Shown here: piece after piece, positions 35,401-44,017 of the stretch
Layout of the letters: every line of letters starts with the position of its first letter
Position numbering within the stretch: the stretch's first letter is position 1
Source: Occallatibacter savannae
GTDB taxonomy: Bacteria; Acidobacteriota; Terriglobia; Terriglobales; Acidobacteriaceae
Reading direction: 5' to 3'
DNA length: 64,000 nt
Assembly: GCF_003131205.1 (NCBI RefSeq)
Contig: NZ_QFFY01000002.1
Coordinates: 705,016-769,015, forward strand
Notes under the pieces: generated by a model
Told to the model about the DNA's origin: nothing
The model's database searches: none
Seen by the model: the letters and a program-made list of their open reading frames with translations, nothing else
Made by a program: the position numbers and the translations under genes

Positions 35401-35870
35401 ACGGGCATGAAGGTAGCCGGCCTGTGGTGCTGCGGCCAGTTGAACTCGACGCCGCCCGAGATCCACGGGCCTGCAAGTCCCACGAGCGCCGGCTTTATCA
35501 CGTTCTGGCGGTAGAAGAAATCGTAGCCGCTGGTTTTGTCGTATCCGATGTGAATGCGCCCACCGATCTCGGGAAGAATCATGAGGCGCAGATACTCGTT
35601 TTCGATATGGACGGCTTTCCATGATTTCGGTGTGGGTTCGGTTGCGATGCGATCGATAAATGGGAGCGGGTATACCTTACCGCTGCTGCCCTGGTAGACG
35701 CGTCTTTCGAGGAACATTGGGTTTCGATCCGGCTGAGCTGGGGCGTAGGTGAGGATCTCGACCTCCTGCTCCCAAGCTTTCACTGAACCGGACTGCTCTG
35801 GAGGAGCATCAGGCAGCAGCAGGTATTGCGAAGATGGGGCATTTTCTGCTGCTGAAGATTTGGTCGGCAT
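32457..35870 (-). CDS. DUF5107 and TPR-repeat protein
   Basis: 1137 residues from ATG 35870, chosen because GGAG lies 6 bases upstream; a TTG at 35903 is also open. The N-terminal 400 residues match DUF5107 (IENEYLRLMILPEIGGRIH-like opening, SGGVEFNWPQHHR, FLWWANVAT, WTWGNHDFGYAWDRNLTD), a beta-sandwich domain related to galactose-mutarotase folds that probably binds a sugar. From about residue 530 to the end come many TPR repeats (for example LGLACRYQGRNKEAY, LGIAYFNVQHDPQRA). No signal peptide is visible, so it is likely cytoplasmic. The enzymatic activity, if any, is unknown. It is co-transcribed with a sugar porter and diverges from GH2 and GH35 genes, so it may handle the imported sugar or act as a sensor. 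Confidence 0.85.
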   Translation of the reverse strand: MPTKSSAAENAPSSQYLLLPDAPPEQSGSVKAWEQEVEILTYAPAQPDRNPMFLERRVYQGSSGKVYPLPFIDRIATEPTPKSWKAVHIENEYLRLMILPEIGGRIHIGYDKTSGYDFFYRQNVIKPALVGLAGPWISGGVEFNWPQHHRPATFMPVSTEIDRSIDGSITVWCSDHDPIHRMKGMHGICLHPGRAICELKVRLFNRIPFTQTFLWWANVATRVHEMYQSFFPADISFVADHAKRAVTSFPLSNGTYYGVAYDERARNGVPADEAPSDFVPDGSYPANDLSWYANIPVPTSYMITGTEQDFFGGYDHKAHAGVVHVADHHISPGKKQWTWGNHDFGYAWDRNLTDHDGPYIELMAGVYTDNQPDFSYLAPWETKTFTQNWFPIHGIGKPIAANRNAALSVLIERGTLRIGVFVTAPVDNATMILKLDGTETARWNRNISVAQPAIMEARHAPVHNGSPIAVAVYAGSRLLIEYDSAKVRPASAPVVASEPKLPQEVESVEELYLIGLHLEQYRHATRMPEAYWVEGLRRDPGESRILNAMGLWHLRRGEFENAAQHFQSAIARLTALNPNPREGESFYSLGLACRYQGRNKEAYDAFYKATWNAAWRAPAYLALAECDCDNQDWVRAIDHLQRSLRADADNLNACNLLSLALRKSGHSAIADLLLDEALALDPMDIAARWQKGVPPANNQEHLDLAFDFIRAGLHEEACLALEAADQNAQDGTLPIVLFTLARVQEKLADSRAVQTMERAATASVDYCFPSRLDEMIVLRWALAKSAAKWTPSYLLGNLLYDKRRYDEAIQHWEASARENPSLPTVHRNLGIAYFNVQHDPQRALESFETAFVANPSDARVLYERDQLWKRTGRPPQQRLDELLRYPALVDSRDDLSVEVATLFNHLGQPGMALHLLLSRRFQPWEGGEGLALAQFVRAHLLLGRLSLDSGNCEAARNHFLAALQPPHNLGEAKHLLANQSDIYFWLGESYHRGGDLAQARTWWLRAAKQKGDFQQMSVHEISDMTFWTGLALDRLGRNREAQYLFTRIHDSSLKLEATEPKIDYFATSLPAMLLFYEDLVQRNHLDAMFLRAQALAGLGHRSESQSLLQQVLNLDRSHGRASDLLNQSGLRNTGVAG

Positions 35871-35925
35871 CGGGGCTCCGGAGTATATGGTGGACGTACA
35901 CAACGTTATCCGCTGTGAGGTGCAT

Positions 35926-38046
35926 GTGCAAACCCGGCGTAGATTCCTGAGTTCTGTTTCCGCAAGCGGGTTAGCTGTTCTGGGGGCGCAGACAGGTGAG
36001 CCGGAGAAACTCGCAGTCGATGCAGGCGGTCGTGAGTCCGAAATAGTCGCGCTTTGCGATGGCTGGGAGTTTCAGATGGACGCTGAGGGGTCTGCAGATC
36101 CCGCAAAAATAGCCCAGCGCGCGAGTGGCTGGCAGGCAGTCGAGGTGCCGCATACGTGGCAGTCGCTGGGCCGATCGCCGGAGTACGTCGGGGTGGCATG
36201 GTATCGCCTCCGCCTTGATGCACCGAATAAGTGGGCAGCATCGCGGTGTGTGCGCATCGAGTTTGAAGCAGTGAACCACACTGCGCACGTGTTTCTGAAC
36301 GGGAAGGCTGTCGGGGAACATGTTGGCAGGGGTTACACGGCCTTCACTCTTGATATTTCAGATCGCCTGGCGAATGGGGCCGAGAACACCTTGATGGTGC
36401 GCGTTGATAATCGGCCGGGCGACCGGATGCTGCCGCGCAACAAGTGTTATGACTGGACGGACGATGGCGGGATAATCCGTCCGGTGAACCTGCTCATAAC
36501 GGCGCGCATGTTTATTGAACGGGTGGAAATCGATGCGGTTCCGGATCTGGTGAGCGGTTCGGCTGAGATCAAGATGCGGGCTGTGGTTCGCAACGCTGAT
36601 TTGCGGGCGGGTAAGGCGAATGTCCGAGCTGCGATTCGCCAAAAAGCAAGCGCGGAAGAGCTGTTGCATCTGGGCCCAGTCGGAATCAGTGTGGAAGGGC
36701 GCGGAGAGCAGACGGTCGAGCTGGGCCCGATGACCCTGAAAGGCGCTCAGCTTTGGCACTTTGATTCGCCGCACCTGTATCAGGCGTTGATTGAGCTCGA
36801 GAGTTCGTCGGGCAGTCATCAGGTAAATGAGCACTTTGGTATTCGCAGGTTCGAGGTGCGCGGGCGCGCCTTCTATCTGAATGGAGAGCAGGTTTCTCTG
36901 ATCGGTGTGGAGCGCATGGCAGGGAGTCATCCTGAGCAGGGCTTTGCCGAGATGACACAGTGGATAGAAAGCAATCACCGGGACATGAAGGAATTGAATT
37001 GCGTCTTTACGCGCGTGCATTGGGCGCAGGATCGGCGCGTACTGGACTTCTGCGATCGGCACGGGATCCTGATGCAGGAAGAGGTGCCGGCGTGGGGACA
37101 GGAGACGTTCCTGAAGACAACAGACGATGTTCAGCACGCCCTGGAACAGAACGGGCTTGAACAGCTTAGGGAGATGATCAGGCGCGATCGCAATCATCCA
37201 TGCATCGTTGCGTGGGGCCTGTGCAATGAAGTAGACGGGAAGAATCCACGGTCGAAGCAATTTGCACGCGCGATGAGCGCTGAGGCTCGCAGGCTCGATC
37301 CATCGCGGTTGCAGACTTATGCTTCGCACACGCTGGGAAGCCATCCCGGCGCAGATATGGCGGGCGAGTTCGATTTTATTTCGGCAAATGAGTATTACGG
37401 AAGCTGGACACCCGGAGGTCCGGAAGACGTTGAAGCCTGCATTGAGGGGATTCGGAAGGCATTTCCTGAGAAGCCGATTGTCATCTCAGAGTATGGCTGG
37501 TGCGAGTGCCAGCCGAAGATAATGCCCGGAGACGAGAATCGCGTTGCGATTGTGAATTCCCACACAGAAGTATTTCGGAAGTTTCCGGAGGTCGCCGGCG
37601 CGATTTACTTCGACTATAACGATTACCGCACGCTGGTGGGAGATAAAGGGAAAGGGGCGATGCGGCAAAGGGTACACGGCGTGGTGGACCTGTACGGGCG
37701 CAGAAAACCTTCGTTTGAAGCTTTGCGCATGCAGGCGAGCCCGCTTGAGAGGGCTGTGTTGCGGAAACTCGACGAGAGTCGATTTGAAGTTGAGCTTCGA
37801 GCGCGGGAAAGGCTCCCAGGATATGTTCTGCGAGACTACTCGCTGCGCTGGATCGCTTATGGATATGACGATCTGGCGATGGATGGTGGAAAGGTGAGCA
37901 TTCCTGATCTGCATCCTGGCTCCTCGCAGTCGTTCAAGATCGAAGTTTCATCGGCTGGGATCAGGAGAATTGTCGTGGACATAATCCGACCTACGGACTT
38001 CTCGGCGATGACCGTGGAATACCTGGTTGAGGCAGCGCAGCGCTAG
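35926..38046 (+). CDS. Glycoside hydrolase family 2 enzyme (beta-galactosidase/glucuronidase type), Tat-type signal
   Basis: 706 residues from GTG 35926, which has GAGG 5 bases upstream and gives a twin-arginine signal MQTRRRFLSSVSASG. ATG 35887 in the same frame is the alternative, adding 13 residues. Sugar-binding domain: WQAVEVPHTWQSLGR, VAWYRLRL, HVFLNGKAVGEHVGGY-like text, and DDGGIIRPVNLLI. TIM barrel: IGVERMAGSHPEQG, acid/base Glu in WGLCNEVDGK (about 434), nucleophile Glu in VISEYGWCE (about 520). It would act in the periplasm. It is 8 bases before the GH35 gene, so they form one operon. The exact sugar is uncertain among galactose, glucuronate and related beta-glycosides. Confidence 0.88.
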   Translation: MQTRRRFLSSVSASGLAVLGAQTGEPEKLAVDAGGRESEIVALCDGWEFQMDAEGSADPAKIAQRASGWQAVEVPHTWQSLGRSPEYVGVAWYRLRLDAPNKWAASRCVRIEFEAVNHTAHVFLNGKAVGEHVGRGYTAFTLDISDRLANGAENTLMVRVDNRPGDRMLPRNKCYDWTDDGGIIRPVNLLITARMFIERVEIDAVPDLVSGSAEIKMRAVVRNADLRAGKANVRAAIRQKASAEELLHLGPVGISVEGRGEQTVELGPMTLKGAQLWHFDSPHLYQALIELESSSGSHQVNEHFGIRRFEVRGRAFYLNGEQVSLIGVERMAGSHPEQGFAEMTQWIESNHRDMKELNCVFTRVHWAQDRRVLDFCDRHGILMQEEVPAWGQETFLKTTDDVQHALEQNGLEQLREMIRRDRNHPCIVAWGLCNEVDGKNPRSKQFARAMSAEARRLDPSRLQTYASHTLGSHPGADMAGEFDFISANEYYGSWTPGGPEDVEACIEGIRKAFPEKPIVISEYGWCECQPKIMPGDENRVAIVNSHTEVFRKFPEVAGAIYFDYNDYRTLVGDKGKGAMRQRVHGVVDLYGRRKPSFEALRMQASPLERAVLRKLDESRFEVELRARERLPGYVLRDYSLRWIAYGYDDLAMDGGKVSIPDLHPGSSQSFKIEVSSAGIRRIVVDIIRPTDFSAMTVEYLVEAAQR

Positions 38047-38054
38047 CGAGGTGG

Positions 38055-40553
38055 ATGAGATTGCGTGAGCGACGACCGATGATGTTGCGTAGTCTTTTCT
38101 TCTCACTTGTCTTTGGGCCGCTCACTTGCGCTGCTGTGGCGCAGCTCGTGGTGATTGATGCGCGCAGGCCATTGCAGGTCCCAGGGGCGACGTCTTACCG
38201 CGAAGGCAGCTCGCATTCCGCATCTGGTCATACCCTGGGGATCAACTCGATGTACCTCACGATGGACGGCCGGCCGTGGCTGCCGGTGATGGGGGAATTC
38301 CACTACTCGCGTGTGCCGGCGCCCGAGTGGGAGGAAGAACTCCTCAAGATGAAGTCTGCAGGAGTGCAGATTGTATCTACATATGTGATCTGGATCCATC
38401 ATGAGGAGATTCGAGGAAAATTCGACTGGGCGGGCCAGAAGGATCTCAGACATTTCGCCGAGTTGTGCAGACGACATGGGCTGTACCTATTGGTTCGCGT
38501 CGGTCCTTGGGTGCATGGAGAAGTGCGAAACGGCGGCCTTCCAGATTGGGTGATCAAGGATGGTCCGACGCGGCGTAATGATCCGGCATTTATGTCCAGT
38601 GTTGCAGGCTTGTACGCGCAGATCGGAGCTCAGCTGAACGGTTTGCTGTGGAAGGATCGCGGGCCAGTGATTGGAGTCCAACTCGAGAATGAATACTCCG
38701 CGCGGGGCCCTCTGGAAGGTGAACGGTACATACTCGCGCTGAAGAGGCTTGCAATCAAGGGTGGCCTGGATGTTCCTCTCTACACCGTGACCGGATGGGA
38801 TAACGCCGTAGTGCCGAAGGGTGAAGTGCTGCCGGTGTTTGGCGGGTATCCTGACGCGCCGTGGGACTCGTCGATCACGGCACTGTCACCGAATGAGGTA
38901 TACATGTTTCGCTTCCGCAACAGGGTCGCGGGAGATACGGGAGACATCGACGAAACGCGCGAGACCAACGCCTCGGGCTGGAATACGCCCTTTCTCACAG
39001 CGGAGCTAGGCGGCGGAGTTCAAGACACATACCATCGGCGGCCCTTGATTGAGCCGGATGATATCGCAGCGATGCTTCCGGTGATGCTCGGGTCAGGAGC
39101 AAACCTTTACGGGTACTACATGTTTCAGGGCGGCGAGAATCCTGACGGACGCTTAACAACACTACAGGAGTCGCAGGCTACCGGATATCCGACAGACGTG
39201 CCGATGAAATCGTATGACTTCCAGGCTCCCCTGAGCGAGTTCGGCGAGGAGCGCGCGTCATTCCGGAAGCTGAAAGTCTTTCATTACTTTCTGAATGACT
39301 TCGGAAGCGAGTTAGCGCAGATGTCAGTTCACGTGCCGGACATCGTTCCCAGGAGTGCTGACGATCTCAACGTCGTTCGTGCTTCGGTTCGTAGCAATGG
39401 GGAACGTGGATTTCTGTTCGTGAACAATTACGTGCGCGGGGCGACCATGCCCGCCCGGAAGAGTGCGCAATTCGAGGTACTGCTCCCGGATTCGAAGCTC
39501 AACATACCAAAAAAGCCGATCGATATTCCCTCAGGCTCTTACTTCATCTGGCCATTCAATCTTCAGCTTGGCGCCTCTACTTTGAAGTACGCTACCGCGC
39601 AGTTGTTTACTCGATTCCGGGACAGTGAAGGAGAGGTCTTCCTCTTCGTACAGACTCCGGGAATCCCGTCCACGTTTGTCCTCAAGAACGAACCTGAGCT
39701 AGATGTAAGTGCGGGCAGAGCATCGGTTGAAAAGCACCCAGAGGGCATCACGATCTCTCAGCTGCAGACCGGCCTTGACCACGAAGTTCGAATCAGGCTT
39801 GGACAGGGGCCTGAGGTACGGCTGATCCTTTTGTCAACTCAGGAAGCCGAGAACGCATGGAAGACAAACGTGGATGGCTCGCCGCATCTCCTTGTGACTG
39901 ACCGAGGATTCTTTGCCGACGAAAAGTCATTCGTGCTGCTGTCTAGAGGCGATCCTCACTGCAGCTTCACGATCTATCCTCCCTCGGTCGGCAAATTGAG
40001 GCTCGCGAGCGGTGGAGAACTAAGTCTGAGTTCAGCTGGGAAGCTAAACCGATTCGCCGCGTCTGTCCCTGAGGAACGCATTGCGTTCGATGTGAAGAAG
40101 TTAAGGGATGCTGGTGAAGTTTCACCTGTCCAGCTTGGATCACCACTGTCGTGGCGGCCTAAGGGGGTAGCAATAGCTCCGAGCGAAACCTCCTTCGATT
40201 CTGCGGCGAAGTGGGCGATCTCCGTGCCGCGCCTTCCCCAGAGCGAAACGTTGAGCAACCTGTTTCTGAAAGTTGACTACACGGGTGACGTAGCGCGGCT
40301 AAGTTCAAATGGCAAAGTTCTCACTGACAACTTCTACAACGGAGCTGAGTGGACGATCGGATTGCGCCGCTTCATGCGCACGCTGGCGGATGGTCCACTT
40401 GAGATCAGCATTCTTCCGCTGAGGGAGGACGCCCCGATCTTCATAGAGAAGCGATTCAGGCCAAGCTTCAAGGGCAGAGAGCAGGTGGAAGATTTGAAGC
40501 GCGCAACGCTCCTTCCGGAATACAAGTTTCTATTTCAGATAGGGGCCGACTAA
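38055..40553 (+). CDS. Secreted glycoside hydrolase family 35 enzyme (beta-galactosidase-like)
   Basis: 832 residues. A hydrophobic signal is at about residues 9-30 (MMLRSLFFSLVFGPL, then AAVAQ). The GH35 catalytic barrel starts with FHYSRVPAPEWEEELLKMK; the acid/base is the second Glu of QLENEYS (about 212) and the nucleophile the Glu of TAELGGG (about 315). LVRVGPWVHGEVRNGGLPDW is the strong family signature. C-terminal beta-sandwich domains follow. It removes beta-galactosyl (or related) residues outside the cytoplasm. GAGGTGG touches the ATG at 38055; ATG 38079 is an alternative that begins the signal peptide more tightly. It works with the GH2 enzyme upstream and the divergent sugar porter. 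Confidence 0.88.
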   Translation: MRLRERRPMMLRSLFFSLVFGPLTCAAVAQLVVIDARRPLQVPGATSYREGSSHSASGHTLGINSMYLTMDGRPWLPVMGEFHYSRVPAPEWEEELLKMKSAGVQIVSTYVIWIHHEEIRGKFDWAGQKDLRHFAELCRRHGLYLLVRVGPWVHGEVRNGGLPDWVIKDGPTRRNDPAFMSSVAGLYAQIGAQLNGLLWKDRGPVIGVQLENEYSARGPLEGERYILALKRLAIKGGLDVPLYTVTGWDNAVVPKGEVLPVFGGYPDAPWDSSITALSPNEVYMFRFRNRVAGDTGDIDETRETNASGWNTPFLTAELGGGVQDTYHRRPLIEPDDIAAMLPVMLGSGANLYGYYMFQGGENPDGRLTTLQESQATGYPTDVPMKSYDFQAPLSEFGEERASFRKLKVFHYFLNDFGSELAQMSVHVPDIVPRSADDLNVVRASVRSNGERGFLFVNNYVRGATMPARKSAQFEVLLPDSKLNIPKKPIDIPSGSYFIWPFNLQLGASTLKYATAQLFTRFRDSEGEVFLFVQTPGIPSTFVLKNEPELDVSAGRASVEKHPEGITISQLQTGLDHEVRIRLGQGPEVRLILLSTQEAENAWKTNVDGSPHLLVTDRGFFADEKSFVLLSRGDPHCSFTIYPPSVGKLRLASGGELSLSSAGKLNRFAASVPEERIAFDVKKLRDAGEVSPVQLGSPLSWRPKGVAIAPSETSFDSAAKWAISVPRLPQSETLSNLFLKVDYTGDVARLSSNGKVLTDNFYNGAEWTIGLRRFMRTLADGPLEISILPLREDAPIFIEKRFRPSFKGREQVEDLKRATLLPEYKFLFQIGAD

Positions 40554-40633
40554 CTCGACCCAGATGAATCGCTGCCTGAGTGTCTGCTTCCAGAAAGATC
40601 ATGTCCGGCGCGATTGCGGCACAGGATGACCGG

Positions 40634-42265
40634 TCAGTACGCCTTGGTCTGGCAATAGAAGTTGCCCATCCGTTGGGTGAGGGGTGCAGGTTTGTAACCC
40701 ACGTATGTGAGGTGAACCGTTCCTCTCGCCATCGGCCCATCAATCTTCACGTAGATGTTCGGTGGTTTGCCCGCGGTGACTGTCACGGGTGTGGGCGCCA
40801 TGTTCAGCGGATTGAGGGGCCACCATCCGGCGTGCACCCCGGTCTGTATTGTCCCGTCTCCGTTTTCGCAATGTGTGGTGTAATCGGCCAGCCATTGGCT
40901 GTCTCCCTGTCCGGCAATCAACCATTGATCTGGATTCGACATGTCGACTCGCAGCATTCCCTGGCTTCCTACCATGTCGCTGACCAGGACTGCTGGCGTG
41001 GGCGGCCCCGATTTCAGCACCTGGGATGACGGCCAAATCGACAATGTGCAGGCTCCGCCGGATACAGTCTTCGGACCCTTGTATCCGACCGTTCCGTTAA
41101 GGACCTCATAGGTGCGAATAGGACCTTTCTGGTCCTTCGGTGCCTGTGCGAATGTGAACTGGCTGCTAACCTTCTCGTCTGCTCCCTGTGTGATGTTGGA
41201 GAATCCAACCCAGTGGTCCTCTCGGGGCAAGACGGTGATCAGCGCCGTAGCGATCATCTTCTTTTCGGCGTAAGTGAAACTCTTTCCTTTAGGCACGGAA
41301 ACTCTTAGCCTGATTTCGAAACTGACAGTAACCGGGTTGGGGGAGGGCAGATCGTCGGGAGTTATATATTCGGCGGGTTGGTGTGCTGCTTGATCGATCT
41401 CGTAGAGGCCCACCATGTGTGTTCCAACCAATCCCGTGTCAAGAGTTCCACACTTACGGCCGTTGACTTGCCACGAAACGTCTCGATACATCCGGGCTCT
41501 TATGTCTCCCGGAACATCAAGGGAATCGTCATCCGAATTTGGCTTAGTGTGGTTTACGACATCATTGCCTTTAGCTGTTCCTGGTGTCTCATTGTCATTG
41601 TCTGGTGCCGGTGGGCTCAGGCGCGTAGTCCCAATGAATGCGTCTAGCTCAATGGAATCACCAACGAACACCTTCGCTACGGATGGCTGGATTCGGAGGG
41701 TCATGGCAAGATCCCACCGCGAGAAATGTCTGGCAGAGACTCTGATGGTGCGGTCGGCCTCATTTCGTTCCACGTCCGATTGGACTGTCCATCTCCCGTC
41801 GGACCCTTTGCTTCTCACGACCAAGTTGTCCAGATTGGTCCTTGCAAGATCTTCGCTCGTTAAATTCCAGGTAATCGTGACCGGCTCGGCAAACATCGAG
41901 CCTTCAGGACTGAGGTCATACATGGGTCCGAAGCTCTCTTCGGAGTCGTCGATTGCAGGTCGAATCCGCACCTCGGTATCGGCGACAAGCGCTCCGGGCG
42001 GAATGGACAGCCGTAGCTTCCCGTCCGATGAGGAGAGAGTACCTCCGTTTCGCCCGATCGTTGAGCTTGTCGGGGTCAAAACCGGCGCTGCCGGTTGCGT
42101 TTGTCCCTGTGCCGAGGATGTTCTTCTCGGCTGCGTATTGCCGCTCGCCTTGAACCCACCAAAATCTGAAGCGGCAGATGATTCATCGTTCTTCTTCTTA
42201 CACCCAGAAACAGCCAACAGGAGAACAAGGCAACCCAGCCCGGACAATACTATTCGAGTGCGCAC
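40634..42265 (-). CDS. Lipoprotein with ZU5-like domain
   Basis: 543 residues from GTG 42265, chosen because GGAGG stands 6 bases upstream; this gives a clean lipoprotein signal with lipobox VSGC and Cys22 followed by Lys-Lys-Lys. Residues about 60-170 look like a ZU5-type domain (IGRNGGTLSSSDGKLRLS and IPPGALVADTEVRI), a fold known in eukaryotic UNC5/ankyrin and in bacterial surface proteins. The rest is beta-rich with repeated Pro/Asn/Asp linkers (PDNDNETPGTAKGND) and no recognised enzyme motif. It is probably anchored in a membrane facing the periplasm or surface. The next gene upstream on the same strand is another secreted protein of unknown function, 69 bases away. Confidence 0.75.
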   Translation of the reverse strand: MRTRIVLSGLGCLVLLLAVSGCKKKNDESSAASDFGGFKASGNTQPRRTSSAQGQTQPAAPVLTPTSSTIGRNGGTLSSSDGKLRLSIPPGALVADTEVRIRPAIDDSEESFGPMYDLSPEGSMFAEPVTITWNLTSEDLARTNLDNLVVRSKGSDGRWTVQSDVERNEADRTIRVSARHFSRWDLAMTLRIQPSVAKVFVGDSIELDAFIGTTRLSPPAPDNDNETPGTAKGNDVVNHTKPNSDDDSLDVPGDIRARMYRDVSWQVNGRKCGTLDTGLVGTHMVGLYEIDQAAHQPAEYITPDDLPSPNPVTVSFEIRLRVSVPKGKSFTYAEKKMIATALITVLPREDHWVGFSNITQGADEKVSSQFTFAQAPKDQKGPIRTYEVLNGTVGYKGPKTVSGGACTLSIWPSSQVLKSGPPTPAVLVSDMVGSQGMLRVDMSNPDQWLIAGQGDSQWLADYTTHCENGDGTIQTGVHAGWWPLNPLNMAPTPVTVTAGKPPNIYVKIDGPMARGTVHLTYVGYKPAPLTQRMGNFYCQTKAY

Positions 42266-42334
42266 GATTATCCTCCGGCAGAGAATCGAGGTCGGCGAGG
42301 CTGTCTCAAAGCTTGACAAGTAAAGAAGCACGAC

Positions 42335-44017
42335 CTACTTCTTCGCGGCTGCACCCAGCACCTCGCTTGCTGTTTGTTGCAGAAGCGGCGTCAGTACATC
42401 CTCGCCATCGGACTTGGCCTTGCCCTTAAGCGAGTTCTGTACGAGCGGCGCGGATTGTCCGGTGGGAACCAACTGATACTGCACGGTCACGTCATCTTTC
42501 GACTTGATCTGCCCGGTGAAGCCGGCGAGCTGGTTCATGGCCTGTTTCTGCGCCATCTGAGAGGCCGCCATTGCGGCACCCTGTGCCGCAATCGCGCCAC
42601 CCATTCCGTGTGCCATGGCTCCCATGGGCGTCATGCTTGCCGCCATGCTTCCAAACTTTGCGAACTTCCCAAAGCCGCCGCCCGTGCTGTGCTTTACCTC
42701 CACACTTGATATGAGGATGTAATCACATTGCTTTTGCTGCGCTTCAGCCTGGAGTTGCATGGCAATGTGCGAGTCAAGCCCGGCCACCTCGATTGCAGGT
42801 CCACTCATCAGAGCTATCTCGGCGTTTCGAATAGGGGTGCTGTAGTCCCCACCGGTGTTGTTGCCTTGACCGACCTGAGCATCTGGGGGAGCAACACCGA
42901 TGCGGATCTTCCCGGGTGCCTTGGGTCCCAGCGCTTGCGGGGCAGCAATTTGGCTGCCCGCAGGCTGGTTGCCCCCGTTCACTGGCGGCATTCCGCCCAT
43001 TTGCGGCATTCCGCCGCCCTGCATCATCGCCATCTGCCGTTGCATTTGGGCCATGGCAGCCTGATTCGCGGCTGGCGCGGCCATCGGGTTCAGCATGCCG
43101 GAGAGGAGGGTCGACTTCATGGCAGCCGCGCTAGCCTGTGCTCCGCCTTGAGGTATCGGTTGCTGAGGCGCGGGCGCGGCTGCCTGGGTCATCTGCGACG
43201 GCGGGGCAGCCTGGGGTACGGCTCCGTTCAACTCTGCGGTGGAACTGACCTGACGGTAACCAGTGGGCACATCGAACATTTCAGCAGGCAGCTTCTCCTG
43301 CTTAGTAAGTTCCGATGTCAGGAGGCCAATCGTCATCGTGCCCCCGTCGGGAGTCGCCATCGTGATGTTCTCCTGTATCGGATATCCCGGCTTTCCACTG
43401 CCGACGCGCTTCTCGATCAGCTTGTCGCTGCAGCCTGTCCCTTGCTGCACGGGAGGCGCAAACGACATACAGGCGGCTTGTTCCTTCGAGATATCCGCGA
43501 ACCACCCATCTATCTGAAACATCTGCCGGACCTGCGTACAAGCATCCTGCGATGGTTCCTGCACCACCTTTGCTTTGAGGTGCCGCACCTGATAGCCGTA
43601 CATAGTCTTCCGCTCGCCGGTATCAGTCACGGTGGTCGTCAAAACGATTTTCCCTCCGTTTGCTTCGGCGGCGGGCTGGCCAGCCGCAAGTGCCGCAGCC
43701 TTTACCGCGTTCTCGTCTTGCGCATCGGGGGTGACCATGTATGTCTGGGACTGCTCGTTCAGTGTGACCGTGCGTTTAAGGTCGCATTGCCGCAGAGTGA
43801 TGGTCGTTCCATTGGGAGTCTGAGTGACGGTCCGCTCGCGCGCTCCGCTGATGGAACTCTCTGAGGCCGAAACGAAATTCCCTCCAACCGTGATGCTCTT
43901 CTTGATATGAAGGTCGTCGGACTGAGCCGCAGAGGACTTCTGCTGGCCGTGGGCGATCGGGGTAAAGATCAGCAGCAGGAGCATCGAAGTTGAGCAACGC
44001 GAAACGGGAATGGACAT
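42335..44017 (-). CDS. Secreted protein of unknown function with Met/Gln/Gly/Pro-rich middle
   Basis: 560 residues with a signal peptide (MLLLLIFTPIAHGQQ). The first 260 residues are beta-rich with conserved-looking cysteines (RQCDLKRTV, DACTQVRQMF, AACMSF, GTGCSDK). Residues about 270-370 are low complexity, rich in Met, Gln, Ala, Gly and Pro (MAQMQRQMAMMQGGGMPQ). The last 180 residues have a hydrophobic Met/Ala/Gly helix set (AHGMGGAIAAQGAAMAASQM) that could enter a membrane, and CDYILISSVEVKHSTGGGFG, which resembles CsgG-like or TPR-sensor periplasmic domains only weakly. I do not recognise the family. It is divergent from the sigma factor-kinase pair. Confidence 0.7.
   Translation of the reverse strand: MSIPVSRCSTSMLLLLIFTPIAHGQQKSSAAQSDDLHIKKSITVGGNFVSASESSISGARERTVTQTPNGTTITLRQCDLKRTVTLNEQSQTYMVTPDAQDENAVKAAALAAGQPAAEANGGKIVLTTTVTDTGERKTMYGYQVRHLKAKVVQEPSQDACTQVRQMFQIDGWFADISKEQAACMSFAPPVQQGTGCSDKLIEKRVGSGKPGYPIQENITMATPDGGTMTIGLLTSELTKQEKLPAEMFDVPTGYRQVSSTAELNGAVPQAAPPSQMTQAAAPAPQQPIPQGGAQASAAAMKSTLLSGMLNPMAAPAANQAAMAQMQRQMAMMQGGGMPQMGGMPPVNGGNQPAGSQIAAPQALGPKAPGKIRIGVAPPDAQVGQGNNTGGDYSTPIRNAEIALMSGPAIEVAGLDSHIAMQLQAEAQQKQCDYILISSVEVKHSTGGGFGKFAKFGSMAASMTPMGAMAHGMGGAIAAQGAAMAASQMAQKQAMNQLAGFTGQIKSKDDVTVQYQLVPTGQSAPLVQNSLKGKAKSDGEDVLTPLLQQTASEVLGAAAKK

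Noticed and set aside
35898-35907. AACGTT centre in the DUF5107/GH2 divergent promoter as a LacI-type operator
   Set aside because: Only six bases are palindromic; it does not fit TGGWANCGNTWCCA.
36358-37344. 328-codon minus-strand open frame inside the Tat GH2 gene
   Set aside because: Opposite a GH2 gene with intact catalytic motifs; no recognisable family.
41415-42323. 302-codon plus-strand open frame opposite the ZU5-like lipoprotein
   Set aside because: Ser/Arg-rich shadow; the minus strand has a lipobox and ribosome binding site.
42728-43864. Long open frame on the plus strand (378 codons) antisense to the Met-rich secreted protein
   Set aside because: Arg/His/Leu-rich shadow of the minus-strand gene with no domain, signal or ribosome binding site.
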